Source: Gonapodya prolifera JEL478 (lineage: Eukaryota > Monoblepharomycota > Monoblepharidomycetes > Monoblepharidales > Gonapodyaceae). Taken from it: a stretch of 64,000 bases of DNA. The notes beneath the pieces were generated by a model. That model searched no databases. It was not told the DNA's origin and worked only from the letters and a program-made list of their open reading frames with translations. The DNA lies in contig KQ965877.1 in the NCBI GenBank assembly GCA_001574975.1, forward strand, positions 21,867 through 85,866. The letters run 5' to 3'. Of this stretch, positions 11,298 through 23,844 are shown one piece after another (position 1 is the first letter of the stretch; the number at the start of each line of letters is the position of its first letter). A program made the translations under genes and the position numbers.

Positions 11298-12127
11298 TCA
11301 CTTTTTCCGACCGAACACAAACACCTTCGTTTGAAAGGGGAACTCCACCAGTTCTTTCCCTTTCAAGTCTGGATGGGACCAAAGAAGGTTCTCGAGTGTT
11401 CGAGCGAATTTGTCTTTGTCCTCCTTGGGCAGAGCAGCCACATAACTGGCCGACATGTTTACGAACAAGAGTTTCTGGGGAGCCACTTTGAACATGTCAA
11501 AATGTCTTTGTACTCCTCAAGAGAGTAAAGGGAGAGTTCTCGAAGCATTGTCGCCACTTCAAGTCGTGGAACTGAGGTGGTGCATTGTCTGCCTCCAAGG
11601 AGATCAGCTTTTGAGTAACGTCCTGGACCCATCGGACGCTCGTGTCACGAACATTCCATACGAGTCCGATACGTCTACGAGGCTTCAGTATTCGATTGAA
11701 CTCTCCGGGGGTCGTCCTATTGGCAAACCAATGGAAAGCTTGCGCCGATGTCATAGCGTCCATGGATGATTCAGCTAGCGGAATATTCTCTGCTTCCCCC
11801 TGCAGTACGGTTGCCCCAGGTACCTCTTCTGGAAGCTTTCTACGCATGGCGGCAACTGGTTCCACAGCCGTCACGTTTGCGCCAGCGCATACCAACAGTC
11901 TCCTGAACTTTTCCCGTCCCGGCACCAAGGTCAGCAATGCGAACACCCGGAGCAACAGTATCACCAGCTGCTCCGACGCCAAGTTCCGCCAGGAGCCAAC
12001 GCAAAGCCGCGGTGGGGTACGAAGGTCTGGATGCCGCATAAATCCCCGCAGCGCGCGAGAATCCTGTCGCCGCGGTGGTGTGCATGCCGGAGACGTGCGG
12101 AACGAGAGATGGTGTGTTGGGAAGCAT
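11298..12127 (-). pseudogene. class I SAM-dependent methyltransferase, frame broken
   Basis: Methyltransf_11-type protein. It starts near MLPNTPSLVPHVSG (ATG 12127), followed by FSRAAGIYAASRPSYP. SAM-binding motif I is IADLGAGTGK, and the acidic end of beta-2 is in VTAVEP. Family motifs further on include AQAFHWFA and, near the C-terminus, YVAALPKEDKDKF. Motif I and the following strand lie in different frames: dropping one A of an A4 run (plus-strand T4 at 11909-11912) would bring them together. Two more frame changes are needed near 11500-11530 to reach the C-terminal segment, which ends about 11298. No introns explain these shifts. Either it is a decaying gene or the assembly has indels. 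Substrate unknown. Confidence 0.75.
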
Positions 12128-12241
12128 TAATCGACGTTTAATTCGAGAGGAAAGTGATGAAAAGAAAAGGGGACAGCATCTCTGAGCCACGGCTTCGGTC
12201 AGACGAAATTCGTGCATTCGTTCCATTCTATACATTAAATA

Positions 12242-15200
12242 TCACACAGGGGACTGTGTGGATGCAGCTTCAGGCTCCTGTTTTGCCTGATCGTCAGATT
12301 CTGTGAAGTTCGAGATTGTTAATGGACGCACGCCACAATTAATACATAATTCGGACCCACCTGCCGTGACTATGACAGCATCCTCCGTATCGACCGGAAA
12401 AAGCTCCTCTCGAAGTCCGGGGAGTATCGGTGTCAGGACTCTCCACGTCGCCTCCCAAAGAACGGTGTGTTGAGCAGCTGCTTCGCTTGAGTGGAACATT
12501 CCTTGGGTGGAAACAACCAGAAGCATGTTTTTCAGAGACTCGCGTACGGCCTCACGCTATTTGGGTTGTATGGAAGAGTCAGGTCGGCGATGGGAGTACG
12601 ACGAGATGGCGCAACGAAATCTCACCAAGTATTCTGTGTGGCCGGCGCCATCCAAAAACTTCAAGATATATTCCAAAATTCGAGTCCATAAGTGTTGGAG
12701 TTCGGACCACCGGGAAAGCTGCGGAAGGCTCTGGAGGAAAACTTTGGAGAGAAGCCCAACAGCGCGCATTCTCGTTTCATCCATTCCAGCAGGATCCATG
12801 CGAAACACCTCCAGCTTGAGGAGCTCATCCAAAAGAGGGAAAATGACGTTCTCGAAGCAATCGATCGAGTGTTCGCCGTATCCAAGCTCTGCTGAAAGAA
12901 GTAGGCGTTGAAGGTAAGTGAGACCGTGCTGTCGAATTTCGCGGGATGGATGATAGCACGATTGAGACAGTCCCGAGAGAATCGGTAGCCAGAATTCAAA
13001 CCACGCTAAATAGATACAAAACTTGAGGACTCGTTCTTTCAACCGAATTCTTATGGTGCATGTACGACTCACCCCTTTCCTGGCTAAACTGGCCCTTGGA
13101 AACAAGTTCCGGGATCTGTGCATGAAGCATGTACAGTTTGTCGAGTGCGACAACTGCTCTTTCAACAGACTGCTGGACGGTTTCACTAAGGGTAATAGGT
13201 TATTGAACGCTTCCGGTGACACTTGCAGTCAAAATGCATCCAGAGTCCTTACGGTTTGACTATCTTCGTCCTTTGTTGACGCTGACTGCCCGATCTACCC
13301 CATCCTATCTGGTTGTTGGACTTGACGTGGTCTTCGTCGACCATGGATTGGGCGATGAGTGTTCCGGCAGAGGCTACGAAGCCGATCAGCAAATCGACAA
13401 ACTCTCCAAAGTTTTCCGGAGTAACGTAGGAGGACACGTGTTCTCCTGTTCCCGACACGAGTATAGAAACTGCTTCAATTGCGTGTTGGGAAGCTTCAGG
13501 GTGGACGGTTCCAATTGAAAGTAAGTCCAGTGTCGGTTCAACCCAAGATGAGCCGCCACTGAAATGGTGGACATTAAGAACGCACATCCAGCTGCAATTG
13601 ACGCATACAAAGGCCCACCTGATCCCCGACCGAATCAAGGCAACAATTCCTCTCATGATCTGCTCGACAACGGATGACATCAGGTCGGCTGGAAGACTTC
13701 GCAGAAGTTGTAGAACGCTTCCGATGTCATCGGCCATGTCCTCCTGCAGACAAAGAGACTGTCGCGATGGATCATTTCTTCGATTACAGCTCGCCAATCT
13801 CACCCGATGAACAAGACGGATTGCGAGTTGAAGAACTCCAATCGCAGCGCGCTCAGCCAACGCCGGGTGCAAAGAGCTTTCTGATAAAATGAAGGTCAGG
13901 TGGGTGAAAACGACTGGCCTGATGTTTCGAGACAAAGAGCTCGTATGAGTACAGAACGGCGAAGGAAAGTACAATCACTGGACCTTACCAAATGAGCTTG
14001 ATTCGATCCCGATTCTGGATCGAAACTTTTACGATTACATTAAGGAAAAACGCGGAAGTCGGCCTGGCACGCGGCATTGTGGCAACGTTGCCACTCGAAG
14101 CTCGAGGCGCCACTTTCATAGAAAGGCCAGAATTCGTCTCCGACGTGTCGAGGGACGCTGGTGCGACTGATGTTGAACCGGGACTGATGAAGGAAAGCGA
14201 AACCAGAGTCTCGACCAGAATAACTAAACTTTCATCCTCAAGAAAACTATTTGGAGGGAAGTGCGACAGTGACCAACAGTAAAGCGAGACCAAGAAACAA
14301 CTTAAGTTTACCCTGAATCGGCGAAAACTGCCTCAGTTTTGCATGCATTGATGCATGCTCGAGCAACTTGAACATCCAAGAGGTCCTCTTCGGTTAGTTG
14401 ATCCGGGGTACTATCCTCTCCCGCAGGTCGAAGTGCAAGAATCTGGCCAAGGGCTGATAAAAGCCCGCCAGTAGACCTCTCTACCCGAGCAATATCCTTG
14501 CGTATATTTATATGTGATCAGTACGACAGAGGTTCAGACACCGTAATTAACATACCTGCTTCGGAGTTTGCACTTGGTGTATAACGGGAATCTCCAGAAA
14601 CCCGTGGACAAAGTCCTCTGATGCAACCAGGCTATCCGGAAGTAAATCGTGAATGAAGAGATTACCCAGTGTTTCGAGAAGCTTTCGAGAGAAGAAACCT
14701 GCGGTTAAGACTCAGGGCGACAAGAATCTGAATTAGAACCCACGTTTTTCCACCCAGCACGGAGAACGTTCCCAAACTCCGTCGCCATACTGAACATCAA
14801 CACTGCGGCAATCTGCCCTTTGATATTTCTCCCGAATTCGATGACCCATTTGTCGGACATTGGCCGAAGTTTTGGCGAAGCCGACGACGTGTCATCATGC
14901 AACGTCTGATTGAGTGAGCTTCGAGAAGATCGTGAAGCTCGCGCGGTGCTGGAGAAGGGACCTGGAACTTCATCTCGAAGAAGTCCAGTGCTCTTTGACA
15001 GATTCACAAAGATGGAATCGAGCACCTCCGGTACATGGAAATGAGAAGCAAGAACGGTGCAGTGGTGGAAGCCAAGTATTGCTTTCTGAAGGGTGACGTC
15101 ATCCTCTGCACTGTCAAAGGCTAAATCAGGAGGCAATTCATCAGTCTTCGAGCAAATTGCACTGTGGAGACGTAGGTGCGCTTCACCCACCATATGATAT

Positions 15201-18200
15201 AGCGGCAACAACAGGCGACCACGAGAGCAGGAAAAGATCCCTATCATATACGTTCGTCGTAGGGACGAGGATGATACCTGGTGTGGGAACAGCGACAATA
15301 TTCGTGTGGCGGAAAAATTGGTGATCATAGGAAGATGTCTTACCACCAACCCGAGCACGTTTCTGAAGTTCCCTCCAAGCATATCCGAAACCAAGATCTC
15401 CTTCATGCTCTTCAGGCATAACAATCTCCCTAGCACGAACTTCATCATATATTGTCCTCTGCGACATCAGCATTAGAACAAAAGAGAAGTTCTAGCTTGA
15501 TAGTCATAACATACCAGATACTCCGGCGAGAAATCCTTCCCATCATTCACACCACGAGTATTTCGCTTGAAATCGTCAAAAGTCATCCTACGCTAAAGAA
15601 ATGAATAAGGAAACCATCAACATCGGGATATCATCAGTAACGACGACATACCCGAACTTGTGGGTTATGCTGATCGGTATTAAGCATGATAATTGAGTAA
15701 CTCAGTACAAAGGTGGCATCCGGTGTTTCAACATCCAATGCCTTGCCCACTAATAGCGATTCGGAAACTAGGGTCGAGTGGTATTTTTCTGCAAAAGCAT
15801 TCATGATACGTTCGATGAGTTGCGACTCGCCAGGAAGGCGGAATGCTTCCAGCATGACACGGAGGGCTTCATCGAGTCGTTTCTAGATCCATTTGAAAAC
15901 GGCAAGCTTTAACAAAGTTCCGACACGTCGAGAGATCATGTTGTATTAACTTACCCCCACGAACTCGAATTCCGCAATAAACGCTTTGAGCACTTCGGCA
16001 TTGGCAGGCTTGGAAAGAAAGTCACCCAAAGCTCTTTTACTAACTCGAGTGTTGTTTCGGAGGAGAGTCGCAAGATCCTTTGAATGATTTTCGGTGCTCA
16101 GGAAATCATGCGCTGAAAGTATGTTTGCTTTTGGCAGGGCATGTGAGATAGTTAAAAAAGAACTCACATTTCCAAAATGCAACACCGTCTTTGGGGGTCA
16201 CATTAAAAAGATCCGCTCCCTTATCTAGGAGCTTCTTGCGGGCCTTTAGCTGTGGTAAGACGGATACATCCGCCACCTCCCCATGATCCTATTTCAAAAA
16301 TTGTATTTTAGTTTCCTGATATATTGCCAAGCGAAGGGGCCATGTCCCACCGTACCGTGAAATGATTGACTCGCTCATTCATCATACCGATCCGACGGAC
16401 TAGGGAGCTCAGGAAAAGTATGAGAGCTTCAATGCATAGAATCTGGTGTGTCAAAGAGGTGACAGGTCCACCAGGGGTTGCGTCTGGGAATGAATGCTGC
16501 AAGCTGATTGAACAAGAATCCCGAGACGCGCTTTATCGTTCCACCCAAGAAACTCACCTTAGCTAAAAACTTGATAACGTCCTCAAACGGGTGGTTGGGG
16601 GAATACAAATCGCAGTCGAAGTTCAAGTAGAGCTCCGAGAAGAACGTTGGAAGGCGCGCGTACTTCCGCGATGAACTGAATATGGGTAACAAGGTGTATC
16701 AAAATGGTTCAATGGATCATACCTGGACAAATGATTCCAAAATGAGCTCTCGAACTTCTCCTGTAATGGGCCAGCGGGTCGGCGCCATTCTCCTGTCACC
16801 AGTCACTTCAGCTGCAGGCGTGCTGACAGTGGATTGGCGACCCGCGGACTGACCCCATTCTCCGACGTCCCAGCCCACGACTCCCGATTCGCATTGATTC
16901 ATTAGGAAATCAAGAAGAAAGCTCCATTGAACTTTCAGTTCCGATCTGGCGAAGGTAAACAACGAGCCAGCGCAACGCAACGCCGACTGCAAGAGAGTCA
17001 GCTGGACTGAAGTTGGAGGATTGGCAAATGTGAGAGTCTCCATTCGGAGGATTGAGAAGAGGTGACGGCATAAATCGTCCGAAATAAGGGACGCTAAAGC
17101 AATGTGCATCGCGAGATCCGGATAAACGTCCAATGGATCTAACATTGAATGTGATTCCGCCGATCCAGAGCCAGGGGCAACAATCGATGCTGGCGCCTCT
17201 GGCAAACTTTCGGGGACTACACTTCCACCAGCAGATTCCGTCTGATGACGCGTGCCGGCACTGATATTTTCCGCTGGTTGGTCGACTGATGTCGCAGGAG
17301 TAGGGTCCAATGACTCTTTTGGTGTCCGAGTAAGGAATGCGATCCTCTCCCGCATTCGCGATGACCATTTATCCGCCTGTCTACCCCAATTGATCCACTC
17401 TCCAATGCTGTCACCAGCAACCTCAAAAGCTGTTGTCAAAAGTCCGAGTGCAACGACTCGATGAACCGAGTCTGTGTGCTGTCGATTCTTTACGTCGATC
17501 AAGGACACCAACGCTCGCATTGTCTCCAAGGCCGAAGGTAACGAAAATGGACGAAAAGAGTCACTGACTGGAGAAACTGGAGTCGATACAGCAGAAGTTG
17601 GGTGCTTTAATTGGGAGTTCCGTCTCGAAGAAGCCGCTTGCTCGACACCAGAATTGGTCACTGATTCCGAAGAAGGATTCGAAGATTCATGCCCGTGGTC
17701 TACATTGACGGGGGAGCTCTGAGTAGTGGCGTCATCCACCGTTACAGAACCACTCCTGGTACGTTGGTCTGATACTGAAATCACCCCATCAAGCGCACCG
17801 GCTCCGACCGTGACGACACCCTGAGATGCGCCGACATCAATAACTGCTGGCGCAATTGTTGGCGTTTCTGCGGATGGGTCACTGATGACGTGGAGGGTTA
17901 GATGAGCGGAGGCTGAATGTTGGTGACGGGGTGCTCGGCCCGCTCCCCCCTTTGGAACTTCAGTATTATGTCGTGAAGCTGAGTTCAGCTCATCCTTTGC
18001 ATGCTTTTCAATTTGCTCTTCCATAGCTTCAAATTCGGGTGTATAGGAAGGAAGGTCTTCACGAATTCTGTGAGTCAAGGAAGGTAGTTATCAAGCTGAA
18101 TGTATGGGGTGATGACGTGACAACGAGTCCCTACCGCTCAAACAAAAGTCTAACGAGAGCAGAAAGAGTGTGTTCTGCTGAGCGTCTCAGGATTTCTGAA

Positions 18201-19391
18201 AGAACACGCCCATAAGAAATTCAAACGTCATACCAACAGATTCTCGTTCTGCTTGCGAGTCTCACCACCCACGCGTCCTTGGAAACACATCCCAAACGCC
18301 GCTTCAACACATTCGCAAGCTCCCCTGTCGTCAATCCCACGCCGACCTGCATCACTCTGGACGACAGTTCGCAGAAGTCTCAGAATACGGGATAGGACGA
18401 CTTCATCGGCCACTGCATCAGTGGCCTCAAACTTGCAGTGTGTCACAGAGTGAACCAGAGCGCTCATCGCGTCGGGTAAGGAAGCGTGGGTGGGATCTTT
18501 GTTGAAATGCGGGAATTGTGAGCCGGCGATTGTTACGGGGAGTGTGGATGAAGCGCTTTGGACTCACCAATTATCTCGTACTCAATAAAGTGCTCAACTG
18601 ATCCAAGTGCTACACCAGTGATGGGGCCGGTAGTTTCACCTGACCGGATCACTTCAAGGAAAGGATACAGAAGGATGACGGGGTCCAAATCCGTAAAGTC
18701 TGATACAAAGTAGAAAGCGTTGTGGATGTCTTCATGGCACCGAAAGACATGAATAACTCACTATGAACGGTGGTCAACCAGCGACGAAGCCGAAAGAAGT
18801 TATGTAGTAGTGTCTCCTACACAAAACATAAGCCCAAAGCGACAAAAGAGGTTGCTTTGTCCCGACACACACCTCGGACGTTTCTTCCGTTAGAATCCGC
18901 TCGTTTTGGTATATCAGTGCACTCTTTGGCGACGCAGCTGTTGCTTCAAAACCCCTCCCCATGCTTTCAGCATTCGTTTTCGAGGGAATCGCTGCTTCCG
19001 AAGGGCCCATTGCGTTCTCTTCCAAAGGAGGCTTCGGAGTATGTGGTGCTTCACCGATTTGTGGAGAACGGGCCTGATGCTGGTCGTCGCCCGTCCAGTG
19101 GATGTGCGAGCCCGAAAGGAGGAGTTCAACATCCACTTCTTCCGAGGGTCTCATGATGTTTTCGTAGTGCTCGAAGTTGAACTGGAAGTTTGCTGCCGAG
19201 AAACCTCCACGCTCTGTCAAACTTCTCCCCTCTGATCGATCCCCACCACCGGAGAGGCTCCAGCGCTGATTCCTCCGCATTGCCGCAACCACATTTATCA
19301 CTTCGGCGTGAATGATGTGTCTCCATTGGTCCCGAGAAACTCCAGTCGGTAAAATGACGCTCTTGGGACCATCGTTTGACACGACATTCAT
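12242..19391 (-). CDS. gea1: Sec7-domain Arf-GEF, Gea/GBF1 type
   Basis: Large guanine-nucleotide exchange factor that loads GTP on Arf at the Golgi for COPI vesicles. From the N-terminus: a segment with WRHIIHAEVINVVAAMRRNQ, then the conserved GPITGVALGSVEHF of the dimerisation/HUS part. A long Ser/Thr-rich linker is encoded near 17.5-18.0 kb. The Sec7 domain follows (about 16.2-15.6 kb), with LRNNTRVSKRALGDFL, the catalytic-glutamate loop FRLPGESQLIERI and VLSYSIIMLNTDQHNP. HDS-like helical regions continue to the stop at 12242. Many short introns interrupt it. MNVVSND at 19391 is preferred as start; an in-frame ATG at 19523 is the alternative. F/Y residues around the FRLPGE loop decide brefeldin A sensitivity and were not assessed. 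Confidence 0.92.
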
Positions 19392-19796
19392 CGAGAGGGG
19401 TGGGAAAGGAGCACAAGAAAGCGAGAACCAATCAGGAAATTGTAATCGACGGGCGGGGGTCGGTTGATTGCACAAAAGACTCGATAGTTTTTGGATTGCA
19501 ATTCCCAGGTGGGGTGGTTGCACTGCACACTTGCAAATAGCGAATCACCAGATGACACGACAAGCTGGCGTTCTTATTGAAATTGAATACATGCTTATAA
19601 AGGGAAATTTCCATTCAAGCAAGGCCTCACTGACCAACCGGGGTAGAGAAACGCAAGGATACTTTAGGCACTCTTCGAGTCGCAACTCTTCACATAATAT
19701 AAGCCAAAGACAAGAAAACAGAAAAAAGGGCCAATGTCACGTCTTCCTTACGCAGAAACCGCCAACTGACACTCCAGTGCGATTTCCAGCTGATCA

Positions 19797-20856
19797 CGAA
19801 GGGATGGCGTTTCGAGTTGCAGGTGCAGGTTCGGGGGCAGACATGATGACCCACTCATACCAATGACCCTTTGCTGGCACTTGCCGTAGTTCGGGCCAGT
19901 CCACGGCCCAAAAACAATCGCTGAAACAGACGGGCAAGGGCTTGACGAACTCCATGAAGGCAAGCTCTGAGGGAATGTAGTCATCGCTGATATACTCTGT
20001 CCTTCGTCGTATGGTCCACTGAAATTCGGCTTTGAAGCCGACTTCGATTTTGTGAAGCCGTGGAAAAGCCCCGCGCTTGATTGCTGCAACAAGACTATCG
20101 AAGACTTCAGGGTGGATGAGTAGGAGAGATCCCATCAGGAGTGTTTCCAAGTTTTTGTGTTGCCAGTTGCTTCTCCCAGATGTAGAATTAAAGCACTGAC
20201 CGTGCTCCCAGGCGCTATCATCTTGCATTTGAAGGATTATTTCTTTCGCGCTGGGAAAGAGGAGGATTGTTGATAGCGGTTCCCGTGGATCATCGAACTA
20301 GAATTCAGTTGCAGGAAGAGCTTTCATGAGCTAGGAATGGGATGAAAGGCATCAAGTTGAACTTGCAGCGGAGGAATTAGCCATCGAAATGGTTTCACCT
20401 CTTGCGTTGACTCAATTGGTCAGGTAGGTCCTTTTTGAAGTCCCAACCAGAGAAGTCTAAGGTGGTCACCTCAAGGCAGATCGCCAATTCCAGGACCCGA
20501 TTTATCGACATTGTTTCCGCCACCCTGAGAAAGGGAAACTTCGTCCTCCCAAATGGCAGCACATGCCGCAGCGCCTCTCTAATCATTTCGGCGACTTCGT
20601 GGCATGTCATTCCATCAAAGTCGAATTGGTACACCACCAAGATGGGCGAAGGCCAACGTATTATATAAGAGCAGCAAGGCGTGCCCGCGTCAGGTCCATC
20701 GGGAGGCGTGTAAAGCTGTAGGATGGAATCCCGTACGGCAGAGATGGTCATCATCGCGTCGTCTTCTTCCAAGGGGTTTACATCCTTGCCACCTCTTCCA
20801 ATCATAAAAGGCCACATTACAATCAGTCTCTTCGTGCTCGACGCCAGCAAGGACAT
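19797..20856 (-). CDS. unrecognised protein, F-box/LRR-like composition
   Basis: Two good minus-strand frames lie in succession: 20856-20395 (starting MSLLASSTKRLIVMWPF) and 20228-19797 (ending TRNAIPS). They are separated by about 170 bp that could hold introns or a third exon. The first frame has evenly spaced Leu/Ile residues (ELAICLEVTTLDFSG), the second has LETLLMGSLLLIHPEVFDSL. This style is common in fungal F-box and leucine-rich hypothetical proteins, but no F-box motif is clear. Splice sites were not fixed, and the 5' end may lie further upstream. It stands tail-away from the aldo/keto reductase, which starts about 290 bp away on the other strand. Confidence 0.45.
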
Positions 20857-21142
20857 TTACGGTGGTAGCTTATAGAAGGGAAGCAGTCAATACCGACCAT
20901 TTGCCATGGCGCCGATCATTCAAACACCTTTCAATATATCACATTGAATCGCCCGAAAGCGACGGAAAACGCGCGGTATGAGGGTAAAGAAAGCTCTTCT
21001 ATCGAGGAGTTGGACCAAGGTGCGCTGCAGGACCTCGTTTGGCAAGTGTTCCATGAGTGTTGTTGGGAACAATACTCCGGCAGATCAACGGCAAAATACT
21101 TCCACCCCAACGGATTCAATTCGAAAGAATCCCCCCGCAATC

Positions 21143-23279
21143 ATGACGAAATCAATGAATTCACTGTTCAACAGACCAGAGCCAAAGTCCGGGCTGCAGC
21201 GATATCGTCTTCTGTCCAAGAACTGCGGTGAGGCACTGTCGGAAGGTGTTGTCGATCAGCGACCGGATGTGAAACAACATCGATGCCTTTCAGCTCTTCG
21301 TGTTTCACCTCTTTGTCTTGGGGGGATGGTAAGTTCAAGTGATGGCTGATGTTCTGCTTCTTACTGTCGACGTGCCATCGCCAAACAGAACTTTGGCAAC
21401 AACTGGGCCGACTGGATGGGCCCTTGCGATAAAGCAACGACTTTTGAGATTCTCGATGAGTACTATAGACTGGGCGGCAATTTCATCGATACTGGTGAGC
21501 GTTGATTCGTATCGTAATCCATCGTCTGCAATGCTTGACTATCGCGCTCGCAGCCGTAAACTATCAAGGCGGGCAGAGCGAAGAATGGATCGGAGAATGG
21601 ATTCGCGAACGGAAAATACCAAGAGAGGACGTTCGTACATGCACCATCCATCCTTAATTTCACGTCTTCGTGTGGATGATCGACTCCCGTCAAAAATCCT
21701 CGCAAAATTGTCAACGAAACCATGAATAGCTCGTGATAGCGACAAAGTTCTCAATACCTCCCAGACCCGGCGTCGCCAATCTCGGTGGAAATTCCAAGAA
21801 GAGCATGGTGAGGCTGATTTCGACAGCTCCGCGCGCCAATCAAAGTCAACTGAGACGCAGATATGTTTGAATGAAAGGTGTCGTGCCTCGAAATGTCTTT
21901 GAAGCGACTTGGAGTCTCCTACATAGAGTGGGCACAATCGTGTCAAATAGTTGTTCTTAATATTCGATCCGTTGATCAAACGTGAATGACCACACCAGCT
22001 TGTATTACGTACACTACTGGGATTGTGAGTGGCATACCTCGGGGACGGGTGGCGTGTGGGGGGTTGGGGAATGTGCAATGTTTCGATTCAGCTGTACTTA
22101 CTACTGCTGGACCTACTCAGATATGACATCACCACACGAGCTGATGAGGAGTCTCGACGACTTTGTTCGGCAAGGATTGATTTTGTTCCCCGCGATAAGT
22201 GATACCCCAGCTTGGGTAGGTGAGTCAAGGACTAATGCATGCTCGAGGTGGCGTCGAGGGCTCAAAGTGTCGACTTCATGGGGGAAGTTTCCAGATTGAA
22301 CACATACGCTGAAGATCACGGGCTCAGTCGATTCGTGTTGTACCAAGGAATGGTGAGTGCAACCTTGTCTTTGGCGTTGTCCAATATTAACATGTAACCG
22401 TACCGCTGAAACGCCCAAATAGTACAACTTCAGTTCGCGGGATATGGATCGAGACATCTTTCCCATGTGCAAAGAGATGGGAATCGGCGTAATTCCTTGG
22501 GCGAGTGAGTTGGTCTGAGCCTGCTTTGGGGTTGATGGGGCATTGAAACATCATCACCAACTTTCATGGTAGTTCTGGGCCGGGGAAAGTTTACTGGTGT
22601 GTAACTACCTCTGCCACGCGATCTTCACCATAGACGTCCTCCCCTTCCAGGAAAATACAGCAAAGAAAACCCCGGAAACCGCCCAACCTCCACCTCCCAC
22701 CGCCCCCAAACATTCGACAACAAGGATTGGCGCATCCTCGAAGTCCTCGACGCCGTCGCGCGAAAGCACGAATGCTCCGTCGGGAACGTCACACTTGCCT
22801 GGGCTCTCGCGAAATCGGACGTGCCCAGCGTGCTCATGGGGTGTAGGACGCTGGAGCAGCTGAGGGAGAATGTCAGGGCGTTGGAGGTTGAGCTGGATGA
22901 GACGGATTTGATGGAGCTTGATCAGGTACGTCCTTTGTTGCTTATGTGGCTCTTTGATCAGACGTCATAGTCACACTTACCGATGGGTAATGTAATATTT
23001 CGGCTCGCATAGACTTCATGTTTTGATCTCGGATTCCCGCACACCTTTCTGGGCGGTACAACTTCACAGGGTGAGTTCCAAATGCAACTCACTGGACGTC
23101 TCAAATCCTCATGGCAGCTCTTCTTTGTTCTTGAAAGCTGTATCGTGGATTCGACCTGTTGGTATTATAGAGCAGAACTTTTAGATCGTGCAGTTGTTAC
23201 GTACTGTACTATGTCAAGGGTCAACACGTCACGTCTAGCAGTGGGAAATTATATCGAGGATTCGCTCCTCTGCTATTGA
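21143..23279 (+). CDS. aldo/keto reductase, aryl-alcohol dehydrogenase type
   Basis: NADPH-dependent oxidoreductase of the AKR superfamily. Exons that join in phase are 21143-21227, 21294-21328, 21389-21494, 21554-21630 and 21730 to about 21809. They read VSPLCLGGM, NFGNNWADWMGPCDK, the cofactor and Asp-site region GGNFIDTAVNYQ, then LVIATKF. Later exons read LKRLGVSYIDLYYVHYWD (the catalytic His strand), SDTPAW, LSRFVLYQGM, MGIGVIPWA and VTLAWALAKSDVPSVLMG. In the stretch 21855-21905 the expected frame contains a TGA and a phase problem, so either a splice site was missed or the gene is damaged there. The C-terminal end is uncertain: the last recognisable residues are FPHTFLGG near 23060, and the open frame runs to 23279. 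Confidence 0.8.
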
Positions 23280-23410
23280 CACGCAAACCATATCACTACC
23301 AGTAACCATTTGAATGGACTGAGAACTCTTCGCTCAGTGGTGACGAACTGACGATGGATGTGGCGTGCGGGTATTTTGATGGATACATTAACATCTGAAA
23401 AAACTTTGGA

Positions 23411-23837
23411 TTAATGGTACAAATGAGTGTCATTAGACAGAGCGAGCAAAAACGGTGAACCGCAAAGTATGGAAAGGCGGGATGCAACCACATCACTGCT
23501 GTTGCAGGCTGTCAACGCCGCTCTGAGCGACACATAACGACTATACGTTCGCACAGAATAGAGTTTCAAGACCGGCCAGGGACATTTGGATGATTCTTAT
23601 GATGGGAAATTGATAAGAGATGATGTGGTGAACTTACTTGGCCGGCACTCGCAGACAGCATTCTCCACGTTCTTCTCGGAAGCTCATAACGTCCAAGGCC
23701 ATCCCACTGCCAAGCACGCCGAATGACTCCTGTACGGCGGAATGGACAGCAGCCTGGTAAAACGCTTCGGTGAGGAGTTTTGGCGGTTCGAAGACACAGA
23801 GTGATCGACCGTCACGGACGAGTCGGTCACGAATCAA
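23411..23837 (-). CDS. RNase P/MRP subunit, Rpp14/Pop5 family
   Basis: Small protein subunit of the tRNA 5'-processing ribozyme. The first recognised exon (about 23837-23640) reads LLTEAFYQAAVHSAVQESFG, then VLGSGMALDVMSFREERG and CLRVPAK. The FG..G...LDV..F.E....LRVP pattern is what I know of Rpp14-like proteins. A GTAAGT donor follows. A second exon (about 23590-23413) reads VLKLYSVRTYSRYVSL and SRLSILCGSPFLLALSND, and stops at TAA 23411-23413. The strand-then-SPFLLAL ending is also Rpp14-like. The 5' exon and start codon are not resolved; they may lie within 23840-24070. Pop5 and Rpp14 are related folds, so the exact orthology is a judgement. Confidence 0.6.
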
Positions 23838-23844
23838 CTTCAGT

